A stretch of 24,929 nt of DNA from Fidelibacterota bacterium UBA7300 (GTDB lineage: Bacteria; Fidelibacterota; Marinisomatia; Marinisomatales; UBA2128), in the NCBI GenBank assembly GCA_002471865.1, contig DKQU01000040.1:1-24929 (forward strand). Direction: 5' to 3'. Positions 14,969-24,500 of the stretch are shown here, piece after piece. The position numbers and the translations under genes were made by a program. The notes under the pieces were generated by a model. It was not told the origin of the DNA. It was given only the letters and a program-made list of their open reading frames with translations, and made no database searches. Position 1 is the first letter of the stretch. Each line of letters begins with the position of its first letter.

Positions 14969-15700
14969 TTGAAATGGAAGAACAATTCATTTTACTTACA
15001 ATTAACCATACTTTTGGCTTGTGTAAATGTTGAAGGTCAACCAATTGAAAATAACACACTTTTTTACCAACTCTTGAGACAGGCTATGATTGAGGACCAA
15101 ATAATTGATAGAGGTGTAAGCGATGAAAAGGTTATCAAAGCAATGGCGGATATCCCTCGCCACTTGTTTGTTAAAGAATCTCTTCGTGATTTAGCTTATG
15201 CTGATGGACCGTTGCCTATAGGTTATAATCAGACCATCAGCCAGCCGTACATTGTAGCATACATGACAGAAATCCTCCAACCGGATACCCATCACACAGT
15301 CCTGGAAGTGGGCACCGGTTCAGGCTATCAGGCGGCCATATTGTCTAAACTGGTTCATCACGTCTATTCAATAGAAATCATCACCGAACTTGGGAAAGAA
15401 GCCGCCGATCGGCTGGAGCGGCTGGGATACGACAATGTGACTGTCCGGATTGGTGACGGCTACAAAGGATGGGAAAAACATGCTCCTTTTGATCGAATTA
15501 TTGTTACTGCAGCACCGGAACAGATTCCTGAAAAGTTAGTGGAACAGTTAAAACCTGGAGGTCGGATGGTACTCCCTGTGGGGGAGACATTGTTAGGACA
15601 GGATATGCTGGTAGTTAAAAAAGATAAAACAGGTCAGGTTACTACTCAGGAAACTATTCCAGTCCGATTTGTCCCTATGATTCACGAACACAGAGAATAA
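14969..15700 (+). CDS. pcm: Protein-L-isoaspartate O-methyltransferase with an export signal
   Basis: 243 residues from TTG 14969. The enzyme uses S-adenosylmethionine to methylate isoaspartyl residues in damaged proteins and so start their repair. Family signatures: PIGYNQTISQPYIVAYM (83-99), SAM-binding EVGTGSGYQAA (113-123), and FDRIIVTAAPEQIPE, GGRMVLPVG. The core begins near residue 34; before it lies MKWKNNSFYLQLTILLACVNVEG, a basic n-region with a hydrophobic core and a possible lipobox (LLAC, Cys18). This predicts a periplasmic or lipid-anchored enzyme, longer than the usual cytosolic Pcm of about 210 residues. An ATG at 14974 is out of frame. It meets the DUF3228 gene tail-to-tail with a 15-base gap. 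Confidence 0.93.
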   Translation: MKWKNNSFYLQLTILLACVNVEGQPIENNTLFYQLLRQAMIEDQIIDRGVSDEKVIKAMADIPRHLFVKESLRDLAYADGPLPIGYNQTISQPYIVAYMTEILQPDTHHTVLEVGTGSGYQAAILSKLVHHVYSIEIITELGKEAADRLERLGYDNVTVRIGDGYKGWEKHAPFDRIIVTAAPEQIPEKLVEQLKPGGRMVLPVGETLLGQDMLVVKKDKTGQVTTQETIPVRFVPMIHEHRE

Positions 15701-15715
15701 AACCTGCTATTTGAA

Positions 15716-16276
15716 TTAATTCCCTTCCAGCGCCAAGTATTTTTGCCAAAACCGCACCGCCTCAGCCCACTCCTCAGATGAATAGTGCGCCTTAGTACCG
15801 CCCGGCAGCTCCAACTGATTTCGCATCATCGTCACTGGCCCCATAAGCAACTCCTTTACCCCCTCCGGAATAGCATGAATACTGATGAGTTCCCATTCAG
15901 CATCGGTGGATTGTTCATCGCTCTCCGCCAGCACATCGTGGCGGTAAAGGATCAGTTCGACTTTTCCGGCCGGTAGTGCTTCACCGTTTGCTGCTCTTAA
16001 TCTAATATATGGCTCTTCGTCCTCTCTCCGGCGGACTACCTCAGCTTTCAGTTCACTGTTCTCATCAATGCACACGAAAGGACAGACAAAATGCTTAACC
16101 AAAGAGTGATCTACATCCACAATACACACTCCATCCCGGTAGCCCTGTCGGAAGTGGCTTGCCTCCAACTGCTCTAAAGCATGTAGAGCTATATCTTCGA
16201 ATGATAGGCTCGGTGAATAGGTCTTGCCTGAACCGGCAACTTGACGGCGAACGAAAGCGTTGACTGCTACCTTCAT
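15716..16276 (-). CDS. DUF3228 family protein
   Basis: 186 residues, no signal peptide. It matches the DUF3228 pattern as I remember it: an early FVRRQVAGSG, then HFRQGYRDGVCIVDVD, ELKAEVVRRREDEEPYIRLRA, ILYRHDVLAESDEQ, and the C-terminal GPVTMMRNQLELPGGTKAHYSSEEWAEAVRFWQKY. The family's function is unknown; the conserved Tyr-Arg-His-Asp block hints at an enzyme or binding protein. AAGGAG (16286-16291 on the plus strand) is nine bases from ATG 16276 and six from TTG 16279. I choose the ATG. It is the last gene of the minus-strand run, 46 bases after the thioesterase gene. Confidence 0.8.
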   Translation of the reverse strand: MKVAVNAFVRRQVAGSGKTYSPSLSFEDIALHALEQLEASHFRQGYRDGVCIVDVDHSLVKHFVCPFVCIDENSELKAEVVRRREDEEPYIRLRAANGEALPAGKVELILYRHDVLAESDEQSTDAEWELISIHAIPEGVKELLMGPVTMMRNQLELPGGTKAHYSSEEWAEAVRFWQKYLALEGN

Positions 16277-16322
16277 CAATTTTTGCTCCTTTTTAAAGTA
16301 AATGTGAAGTTTAAGTAGAACA

Positions 16323-16787
16323 TTACCACCGGAAGTAAGCCGGATGTCCTTCTTTCACCGCCACAAAAGTACCGCGGCAGGTGGCACATACTTTCCCTCC
16401 GGAAGATAGTGCACCCTCCACGACAGCACGGTTTCCTTCCAGCTCCACCAACCATGCCCGCAGATGAACGGAACTATCTGACGGAGTAGGGCGCAAAAGT
16501 TTAACACTGTAGTCAGCAGTTACAGTGGAGGGGACATTGTCCTCCTCAGCCGCTTTCATCAAATGGTGGGCTGCTGTCCAGTTGCAGTGACAATCAAGAA
16601 GTGTACCGATGATTCCGCCGTTGAGCACTCCGGGAAAGGCCTCATGATGCTTCAGGGCAGACCACTCAGCGACTACATAGTCCCCATCCACAAAGCTGTT
16701 AATACGTAATCCGCTGTCATTAGCTGGACCGCATCCGAAACAGATACTCTCCGGTGCGTATGTTAGCTGAAGGCTTTTCTCATTCAT
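16323..16787 (-). CDS. PaaI-type hotdog-fold thioesterase
   Basis: 154 residues. HHEAFPGVLNGGIIGTLLDCH (47-67) is the hotdog central helix with its GG turn and catalytic-position Asp65, typical of PaaI/YbgC-like acyl-CoA thioesterases that hydrolyse acyl- or aryl-CoA. The N-terminal CFGCGPAN (16-23) is a known feature of a PaaI subgroup, and a second cysteine pair VCATC lies near the C terminus. Whether these four cysteines bind metal is an inference. Its ATG overlaps the MATE transporter's TGA by ATGA, so translation is coupled. The pairing might link efflux with detoxification of an acyl or aryl compound. Confidence 0.85.
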   Translation of the reverse strand: MNEKSLQLTYAPESICFGCGPANDSGLRINSFVDGDYVVAEWSALKHHEAFPGVLNGGIIGTLLDCHCNWTAAHHLMKAAEEDNVPSTVTADYSVKLLRPTPSDSSVHLRAWLVELEGNRAVVEGALSSGGKVCATCRGTFVAVKEGHPAYFRW

Positions 16788-18190
16788 GCCGGAGAAGGTG
16801 CCACTTGGCTAATGCGCTTTTCTACTCTGCGCAAACCCCATTGAAGCCAAATAGAAGCTACAATTGCTGAAGAAATCATTGAAATCACCATTGAAATCCA
16901 AATCCATTCGATAGGTTTATTGAGCCAATAGACGAAAATTACCGTAAGCACTACGCTAATGAGAAAGACTCGCAAAAACGTAATTACCAGCATTGGCATA
17001 CCGAATCCTAATCCTTGCAGTATGCGACCACTTGCCATGCTGATAGCGATGAACGGATATGCAAATACCAATATATGAACGTAATCTTTTCCAAACACAA
17101 TAACATACGTGTCATCCGTAAAAACTGATATAATAACTTCAGCATTAAAATAAAATATTGCTCCAAGTACAATACCTATAAGTGCTGCGCGGTTCATACC
17201 GTAGTAGATAACCTGTCGGACCAGGTCCATCCGGCGAGCACCGTGAAACATCCCTACTACTGTTACCAGTCCAGTGGCTATAGCAATGGACGGCATGAGA
17301 AAAATATGATCTACTCGACTGCCTACTCCATACGCTGCAACGGCAAGATCACCCATTTGAGTCTCACTGGGAAACATCCCTGAAATAATCCTGTTAAAGA
17401 CGAAGTTCCCGCTGGACATGAGTACCATGGAAAAGGATGCAGGGAATCCGATCAGGAATATTTTTTTTAGGATTGTGCTTGAAAATGAAAAATCTTTCAT
17501 GGCAAAAGTGACATACGCATGTTCCTTGACAAAGAGCATATAAATAAATACGAAACAAACTGCCGTCTGACTGACAACAGTAGCCACAGCAGCACCTTTC
17601 ACACCCATATCCAAACTAAACATGAAGATAGGATCTAAAATGATATTCACTACTGTCCCCATAGCTTGAATTATGACCGGTGTACGCACGTTACCTTCTC
17701 CTGTCAGGATAGAGCGGAAAAAAACGGACAATACCATAAACATATAACCAATAACGATTATACTGAAATAATCCCAAGCCGGACCGATAGTGTTCTCTGA
17801 AGCACCTGCCAATAGAAGAAGATCCTTCCCCCACAAGAACCCTGCCGTAGTTACAACTGCTCCAAGTATCAATCCAAGTGCCACACCGTGCTCAGCACTG
17901 TTGTCAGCCCCTTTCTTGTCTTCTGCTCCAATAAAATTAGCAATAACTGCGGTAATTCCTGAGCCGAGCCCAAACACAATTCCTAAACCGAAAAACATGA
18001 GAGGACCAGCAAACTGAACAGCTGCAAGGGCCTCTTCTCCAACCTGCCCAACAAATATCATATCTACCACCATATAGGCAGTCTGGATCGCCAGTCCAAT
18101 CATCATGGGTAGAGCAAGAACCCAGATAGCCCGTCGAGGGTTTGCCTTAAATTCCTCCAGGCGTGATTCTTTTTTTCCTGTAATATCCAT
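16784..18190 (-). CDS. MATE family multidrug/sodium efflux transporter
   Basis: 468 residues with about 12 membrane spans in two related halves. The opening PRRAIWVLALPMMIGLAIQTAYMVVDMIFVG is the standard MATE helix-1 region, with GxGSGITAVIANFIGA and GEGNVRTPVIIQAMGTVVNIILDPIFMF as further family landmarks; the second half carries AAYGVGSRVDHIFLMPSIAIATG. MATE proteins expel cationic drugs or metabolites in exchange for Na+ or H+. It starts at ATG 18190, 143 bases after the PorQ-like gene. It shares ATGA with the thioesterase gene downstream. Substrate unknown. Confidence 0.93.
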   Translation of the reverse strand: MDITGKKESRLEEFKANPRRAIWVLALPMMIGLAIQTAYMVVDMIFVGQVGEEALAAVQFAGPLMFFGLGIVFGLGSGITAVIANFIGAEDKKGADNSAEHGVALGLILGAVVTTAGFLWGKDLLLLAGASENTIGPAWDYFSIIVIGYMFMVLSVFFRSILTGEGNVRTPVIIQAMGTVVNIILDPIFMFSLDMGVKGAAVATVVSQTAVCFVFIYMLFVKEHAYVTFAMKDFSFSSTILKKIFLIGFPASFSMVLMSSGNFVFNRIISGMFPSETQMGDLAVAAYGVGSRVDHIFLMPSIAIATGLVTVVGMFHGARRMDLVRQVIYYGMNRAALIGIVLGAIFYFNAEVIISVFTDDTYVIVFGKDYVHILVFAYPFIAISMASGRILQGLGFGMPMLVITFLRVFLISVVLTVIFVYWLNKPIEWIWISMVISMISSAIVASIWLQWGLRRVEKRISQVAPSPA

Positions 18191-18333
18191 TAATTATTCC
18201 ACGGACAGCACTTCAATCGTCCATTAGGGAAAAGGGAGTTTCAGCACAAACTCGAATATATGAAAGGTAAAAGAGGAGATTGTATTTGAACGGTAAGGTA
18301 AAAAATAAAATTAAAAAACTCACTACTTATACA
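18191..18333. other. Intergenic region upstream of the MATE gene
   Basis: 143 AT-rich bases between two minus-strand genes. I see no gene, no clear hairpin terminator and no pair of promoter boxes with good spacing. A promoter for the transporter-thioesterase pair is expected here but I cannot place it. Confidence 0.4.
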
Positions 18334-19278
18334 TCAAAATTTCCAAGATGTCCCAACTCCCAGGATAACACCTGCTACTCCTCCATAATTAATCCCCAGA
18401 TCAACTATCAGTTTGTCAATTTTCAGTCCAACGCCTAGAGCTGTTTCCGTTATGATATCCCGATAAAGATTTTGTGTCATCTGTCCCAGCTTATACGAAC
18501 TTGTTCCCCAACGCAGGTATAAATCATGTGGCAGTTTAAATTCTCCTCCCGCTCGGATTACTCCTCTCTCTTCCTTGCTCCACCAACTGCCATCTACTGA
18601 AATTACCATAGGGAGATACTTTAACTTCTTTGTGATACCGACTGCCACACTTGTTGGAATTGTTTCGTTGTACTGCGTATAACTTGAAAGCGTGATACCC
18701 AGATTGTTGATGGCAAATCCTAGATGTAAATCATAACGCGGGATTTCTATTGCAGTGCCGACAGAAATCAGTCCCAATGTAGCGGAAACGTCTTCAACCT
18801 GACTCACAAGCAGTCCTGCTGAGCCTCCCAGTGCAACTCCGGGCAACAGGGGATAGCTGGCAGCAGCAGAAATCCAACTTTCGTCTGCACCAAAATCCCC
18901 AGTCGTATTTCCATCCTCATCGAGCTCTGTGAAATCGCCATAATTGATATGCCGTACGGAAATGGCAAAAGGAAATCCTCTCCAGTTTTTTCTCCATTCA
19001 ACTGCTCCTGATTTAATTCCCGCCGGGAAGCTAAGAAACGAAAGAAAAAAATGCTGCAACTCACTGTCACCTAAAGCTAAAAGTGCGGGATTGAACGCAG
19101 AAGCATCTCGTCCGTTTGGATCTGCGGTTCCGACTCCTGCCATGCTAAGTGATCGCGTGTGAAACGGCACCTCCAAAATAGAATAAGCTCCATCTCCTCT
19201 CACCTGAGCAACAATTACAAGCAAAAGGCATGCTGTGATAAAACCGCTATAAAAGCGATACCGGATCCATATCCACAT
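18334..19278 (-). CDS. PorQ/PorV-like outer-membrane protein
   Basis: 314 residues. A signal peptide (RYRFYSGFITACLLLVIVAQVRGD) leads into YSILEVPFHTRSLSMAGVGTADPN and NPALLALGDSELQ. With INYGDFTELDEDGNTTGDFGADES further on, these match the PorQ (UPF0164/PorV-like) pattern. The remainder reads as amphipathic strands ending in GVILGVGTSWKF with a C-terminal Phe, as expected of a FadL-like barrel. PorQ is a member of the type IX secretion machinery in Bacteroidota; here it sits close to a protein bearing a T9SS sorting domain. The only ATG (19278) lies inside the end of priA, giving a 32-base overlap. A related non-T9SS PorV/PorQ-family barrel is possible. Confidence 0.75.
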   Translation of the reverse strand: MWIWIRYRFYSGFITACLLLVIVAQVRGDGAYSILEVPFHTRSLSMAGVGTADPNGRDASAFNPALLALGDSELQHFFLSFLSFPAGIKSGAVEWRKNWRGFPFAISVRHINYGDFTELDEDGNTTGDFGADESWISAAASYPLLPGVALGGSAGLLVSQVEDVSATLGLISVGTAIEIPRYDLHLGFAINNLGITLSSYTQYNETIPTSVAVGITKKLKYLPMVISVDGSWWSKEERGVIRAGGEFKLPHDLYLRWGTSSYKLGQMTQNLYRDIITETALGVGLKIDKLIVDLGINYGGVAGVILGVGTSWKF

Positions 19279-21481
19279 GGACGGAAACTCCTTTCTGTGT
19301 ATTCATTTTATCTCTCTTCAACAGATTGACTTCTAAGAACCGGTGGAGAGCTGAACCGTTCTTATCTTTTTCTTTCGGCGATTTCAATACCACCTGATAA
19401 CGATAATTCCCCCTGATTCGTTCCAATGGGCACGGCGCCGGTCCGAGCACCTCAATAAACCGGGGCTTATTCCGCAGATTTCTGGTGATAGATTCTGCCC
19501 GCTTCTCGACAATTGTCTGTTTGTTACCGGCGAACTCAATCTTTGCCATCCAACTGAAAGGGGCATATTTGAGTTCCTGACGTTCATTCATGGCAATGTT
19601 ATAATATTTTTCCAGGTCAAGCTGAGCTGCGATTTTCACGGCTGGATGATCTGCATTGTTGGTCTGTATTACCACTTCGCCGGGTATGCTCCCGCGGCCG
19701 GAACGACCAGCCACCTGATATATAAGCTGAAACGTACGCTCTCCAGCTCTGAAATCGGGAAGAAACAATCCCGCATCTGCATTGATCACACCTACCAATG
19801 TGACATTCTCAAAGTCCAGACCCTTGGCAATCATCTGCGTTCCCAGCAAAATATCGTAGTCACCTTGGCCAAACTTTTTCAACATTTGCACATGGGCACC
19901 TCGCCGGCGAGTGGTATCTAAGTCCATTCTTATCAGTCGAGCTTCCGGGAACAGGTCTCTCAAAGCGTCCTCAACTTTCTGAGTCCCCAAACCTGCCAAC
20001 ACCAGATTTGCTCCATTGCATTCTCGGCACGTCGCGATCACTTGACGTTCAAGACCGCAATAGTGACAACGGAGCATATTCCCTGCCTTGTGAAAAGTGA
20101 GTGTTATCTCACAATTATGGCACATCTCAACCCAACCACAATCCCTGCACTCCATTACTGGAGAATAGCCTCTTCGATTCTGAAGTAGGATGACTTGCTC
20201 ATTCTGCTTCAGCCGCTCAGTTATTTTATCCCGTAACAAACTCGAAACGATAACGCTGTAATCATCAGTCTCTTCTCGTTCCTTCATCATGTCCACCAAG
20301 TATACCTTGGGATATTTTGCTTTACCGTAGCGAACCTTGAGTCTGGTGCATTCGTATTTTCCTACAGCTTGATTATAATAAGATTCCAAACTCGGTGTAG
20401 CACTGGCAAGAACTATCAAAGCTCCGCTTAGTTTCCCCCGCATAAGTGCTACGTCTCGGGCATGGTAACGAGGTGCAGGGCTTTCCTGTTTATAACTACC
20501 CTCTTGTTCCTCGTCTACAATTATAAGTCCTACATTCTGAAGTGGAGCAAAAACAGCACTGCGAGCACCAACAACAACACTATAGGTACCTTGGCAAATC
20601 TGCCTCCATGTCCATGCTCGCTCTGCAGATGACATCCTGCTGTGCCAGAGGGCTACCCTTTCACCAAATACGGATCGGAAGCGAGCGGCAATCTGGGGAG
20701 TCAGGGATATCTCCGGCAGAAGAAGAATGGATTTGCGGCCCATAGCTTCTGCCTCTTGAGCAAGGTGGATGTAAATTTCCGTCTTTCCACTCCCGGTAAC
20801 TCCGTGAAATAAATAGGGAACAAACCGCTTCTCAGCCAACTCCCGTGTCAGGTCTCGAGCTATTGCATCCTGCTCCTCGGAAAATACTATCTCCTTCTTA
20901 ACAGGATCGAGAGTTAAGTCAGCCATATCGGGAAGTCTCGGTATCTTCTCCAGAATAACGAAATCTTTCTTCTCCAATACTCTAAAAACTGACGAGGGAT
21001 TAGGAATCACCGATTGAAATGACGCAACGGGTACTGAGCCATCGGATTGAGATAATAATTCAACCGCTTGGTACTGGCGGGGCGCCTTCTCCTCAAGTTC
21101 AGCCAATTCACTGTCACTTAGCGCCTTTGCCTTCACCATGAGTTGCTCAGGCGGTGAATACGATTGAGTGAGCTTTGGCGGAACGGCGGTACGCATTACC
21201 TGACCTAAAGGAGTCAGATAGTGGCGGCTGACCCAGTTAAGAAGCTCCCATAACTTGGCATCAAAAATAGGGGTCTCATCCACTACTTCCTTTATGGCCC
21301 GGATACGACCCTCAAAGTTCGGTCTTTCATGGCGGTGAACTACTACACCCTGGGCAGATCCTCTCGATCCGAAGGGGGCTTTTACCCTAACACCAATCTG
21401 TACAGAATCCAATAATTCCGTTGGCACCTTGTAAGTGAACACAGTATAACTGGAAATCGGGAAAGAGATGTCAACATACAT
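19247..21481 (-). CDS. priA: Primosomal protein N' (PriA helicase)
   Basis: 744 residues, normal for PriA. N-terminal DNA-binding domain (PISSYTVFTYKVP, PPKLTQSY), Walker A GVTGSGKT (227-234), motif II DEEQ (323-326), motif III ASATPSLES (359-367), then the inserted zinc-binding region with eight cysteines (445, 448, 454, 457, 472, 475, 485, 488), and C-terminal helicase motifs (GTQMIAKGLDFENVTLVG, YQVAGRSGRG). PriA reloads the replisome at stalled or broken forks. Motif II is usually DEEH in PriA; here the fourth residue is Gln. The ATG at 21481 lies only eight bases after a -10 box, with no Shine-Dalgarno site. The gene's end overlaps the PorQ-like gene. Confidence 0.97.
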   Translation of the reverse strand: MYVDISFPISSYTVFTYKVPTELLDSVQIGVRVKAPFGSRGSAQGVVVHRHERPNFEGRIRAIKEVVDETPIFDAKLWELLNWVSRHYLTPLGQVMRTAVPPKLTQSYSPPEQLMVKAKALSDSELAELEEKAPRQYQAVELLSQSDGSVPVASFQSVIPNPSSVFRVLEKKDFVILEKIPRLPDMADLTLDPVKKEIVFSEEQDAIARDLTRELAEKRFVPYLFHGVTGSGKTEIYIHLAQEAEAMGRKSILLLPEISLTPQIAARFRSVFGERVALWHSRMSSAERAWTWRQICQGTYSVVVGARSAVFAPLQNVGLIIVDEEQEGSYKQESPAPRYHARDVALMRGKLSGALIVLASATPSLESYYNQAVGKYECTRLKVRYGKAKYPKVYLVDMMKEREETDDYSVIVSSLLRDKITERLKQNEQVILLQNRRGYSPVMECRDCGWVEMCHNCEITLTFHKAGNMLRCHYCGLERQVIATCRECNGANLVLAGLGTQKVEDALRDLFPEARLIRMDLDTTRRRGAHVQMLKKFGQGDYDILLGTQMIAKGLDFENVTLVGVINADAGLFLPDFRAGERTFQLIYQVAGRSGRGSIPGEVVIQTNNADHPAVKIAAQLDLEKYYNIAMNERQELKYAPFSWMAKIEFAGNKQTIVEKRAESITRNLRNKPRFIEVLGPAPCPLERIRGNYRYQVVLKSPKEKDKNGSALHRFLEVNLLKRDKMNTQKGVSVHVDMDPVSLL

Positions 21482-21489
21482 GATAGACG

Positions 21490-21518
21490 AAGATAGACGG
21501 CGTCTTCAGAAAGTGCAA
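21490..21518 (-). promoter_or_regulatory. Sigma70-type promoter of priA, probably leaderless
   Basis: Read on the minus strand: TTGCAC (21513-21518), a spacer of exactly 17, then TATCTT (21490-21495). Eight bases separate the -10 box from ATG 21481, so the mRNA would begin within a couple of bases of the start codon. It lies in the 48-base gap after the large secreted protein gene. Confidence 0.55.
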
Positions 21519-21529
21519 CGAAAAACTGT

Positions 21530-24500
21530 CTACTTAATAAAAGTCACCCGGATAGTTTGACGATACTTTTGTCCGGTAACCAAAGATTTGCTTTCTAATT
21601 TACAGAAAAATATTCCCGAGGACACCGGGTGACCCAAATTGTCTTTCCCGTTCCAATCTACTTTAAACTCTCCAGCTTCCATCCTACCGTTTACCAACGT
21701 TATTACTTCCTGGCCTAACAGATCGTAAATCGAAATTCGCAAGTTAGATTTTTCAGGAACAGTGAATTTAATCGCAGTATTAGGATTAAACGGATTTGGA
21801 TAATTTTGATGAAGCACCATTGATTCGGGATACAGATCTCCCTGTTCTACTGTTGACTCTTCTATCGTAACGGACTGTGCATAAACGTTTCTGAGCTCTT
21901 CCTTTCCTGAACTGCGCATGTCTTGCCAGACAATAATATGGGAATCATCGGTACTGTTATAGCGGACGATTAGTGAAGTTCCCTGTGCAAAAGGTTCATC
22001 GCATACTACTGTTCCCCCCTCGGGGTAAACAGCACCCTCAGGTCCAAGCTGCTGATAATAAAGATCTGGTTCGCCACCGCCTCGCGAGTCTTGCCAGACA
22101 ATTAGGTAGTTATTTTCATTACTCAACCCTAATGAAGTTTCGAGTTGATCCCCGGATTCAGAAGCAATAGAAATTTCTTCACTTAATAATAGGTCGCTTA
22201 ATTCCAGCGTCACAGCCAAGAGATCAAAATCGTAACCAGATTCAAAATCCTCCCAACAAATAAATACTTCATTCGTGGCAGGATTAAAAACAGCTGACGC
22301 TACGTTCTGGTCGTTCGGCTTCTCGGTAACAACAAATCCATCGGTTTCTCCTAAAACAACCCCACCTGAACTGATGACCTGTGCAAAGATATCGCTATTC
22401 TGATTGCGAGTATCCTCCCAGATGAAAACCAAACTGTCGCCTGCTCGATGCATCAGAACATTTAGCTGATACCCTTCTGCATCGGAGACAACCATGGGCT
22501 CCTCAGACCATCCAGGGGCTACCCCTCCGTTTTCATCCACAGCTTGGGCGAAGATGTTCAAGTCATTCCAGGGTCCCCCATTCCATGAGACCACACAGCC
22601 GGCTCCCGGAAAAGGTTCTACCGCCTGAATAATATCATCATTCGACAACCCGCCCACAAGGATTCCACCGTCTAACCACTGAGGGTCGCCTTCAGTTGAA
22701 TACTTCTGCAAATAAATGTCGTAGTCTGACTCCCGGAGATCTGAAAAAGCAAAATAGATATAACCATCTTCACCGGCAGTTAAAGCTGCGTACTCCTGAT
22801 TGAAACCGAAAAGATTCTCGTACACTGGTAAACCAGTTGAATCACTTATGGTATTTAGATCAAAATCGAGAATCTGGTAGTACTGATTTAGCGCTCCTTC
22901 CTCATCCTTCCCTTGGAATGATAAAAATATGCGATTATCAGTAGCAACAGCCTGTGGAAACAATTGATGTGGATTGGTTGAAAGTAGGACTCCATTAAGA
23001 GATGCTGCAGGATCAAAATCGGGAGTGACGATCACACCATATGTCTGGGGAGTTTCTCCACCTGCGCGCATATCCTGCCAGTAGATGAGAGTCTTATTAT
23101 CATCCAGTGTCACTGCCTGATGATAGAGTGCATCTCCACCGATACCGTAATATACTTCTAATCCATCCTCTTCCAGAGTGATACCACTCTCCGGAATCAC
23201 GTGCTGGACATAGAGTCCGATACTTCCTGTCCGTTGATCGCCCCAGCAGGCAAAAGCACCTCCGTTTCCGTCCGGGCGTACTAGTGGATTGAACTGGTAA
23301 TTCGTCGCCTGCGAGATAGCCAGACCATCCTCTTCAAAAATCTCAACACCTTCACGACTTATGTTCTGTAAAAAAATATCATTTTGCGGATACTCGGCAT
23401 TTCTCTCATCCATCCAGATGAAATATGCACCATCGATGCCATCCACCACCAGCCGCGGTTCTGTCTGTTTCTGAAGTGCAAGCGAGATAGGTTTTCCGTC
23501 CTCTTCCCAAAGAATTGTCCCATCTAAACTTACCGCCTGACCATATATATCACCCCACAGAGGATGGTTGCGGAAATCCTCCCACACCACGTACGCTGTA
23601 TTTACATCAGCTTTTACCCGAGGGACGCTCTGCTTCCCTGGGTCAATACAGACAGCAATACCTCCGCTAGTTAATAGTTCATTCCCATTGCCATCAATGA
23701 ATTGGAGGAATACATCGGCGCTTATAGAATTGTTGCGGTAATCCTCCCAAACAACAGCCGCTGTGTCTCCGCTGACATATGTAACTCTTGGCGCTTGTAA
23801 ATCACCCGACGAAGACGAAATGAGAAGCATACCGCCCTCCTCTGGCTCTGACCAAAGTGTCTCACATTCCAAATCCACTCTTTGACCCATAAGCACGTCC
23901 CAATCCGTGTCTGGCGCCTCGCTCCAAACCAGATTGGCATAACCTGCCCCGCCTGTTTCGAGACTTATACTCCCTCGATCACCTCCGTCTGTAATAATTG
24001 CTTTCCCAGTACCAGCATCCACAATTTCACCTGTTAAAGAAAGATGCGTTGCATAAATGTCACCTCCGGTAGAAGATCCGGTTGACCGGTCGTTCCAAAT
24101 TACGAAGGCTCCTCCCATCCCATCGGAACACATGTTTAAGAACTCCTGTGGTCCTTCCACGTCTGAAAGGGCTATCCCCTCTTCTGCCCAATCCAAGGAA
24201 CCGTCAGAAAGTATATGCTGAACAAAGACATCACCGTCGTCTAGTTCATAGCGATAATCTTTCCACACAATGTAAGCACCACCGGCGCCATCGGATATAG
24301 CCAGAGGATCTTCTTGGCGTCCTTCCGCTGAAACCACTGGCACACCGCCTTCACTCCATACATTTTGCCCCAGTTCATCAACTTTCTGAGCATACACATC
24401 GCGTCCGCCGTTTCGAGTATCTGACCAGACCAGGATGACTTCTCCGTTCTCTCCCACTGTGCCGGTCCTCTGCCACTCAATATGAGCACCTTGGCGAAGA

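Noticed and set aside
14863..14985. Upstream extension of the phytase-esterase-like gene to 14985
   Set aside because: It would overlap the divergent methyltransferase gene and precede a clear signal peptide, which should be at the N terminus.
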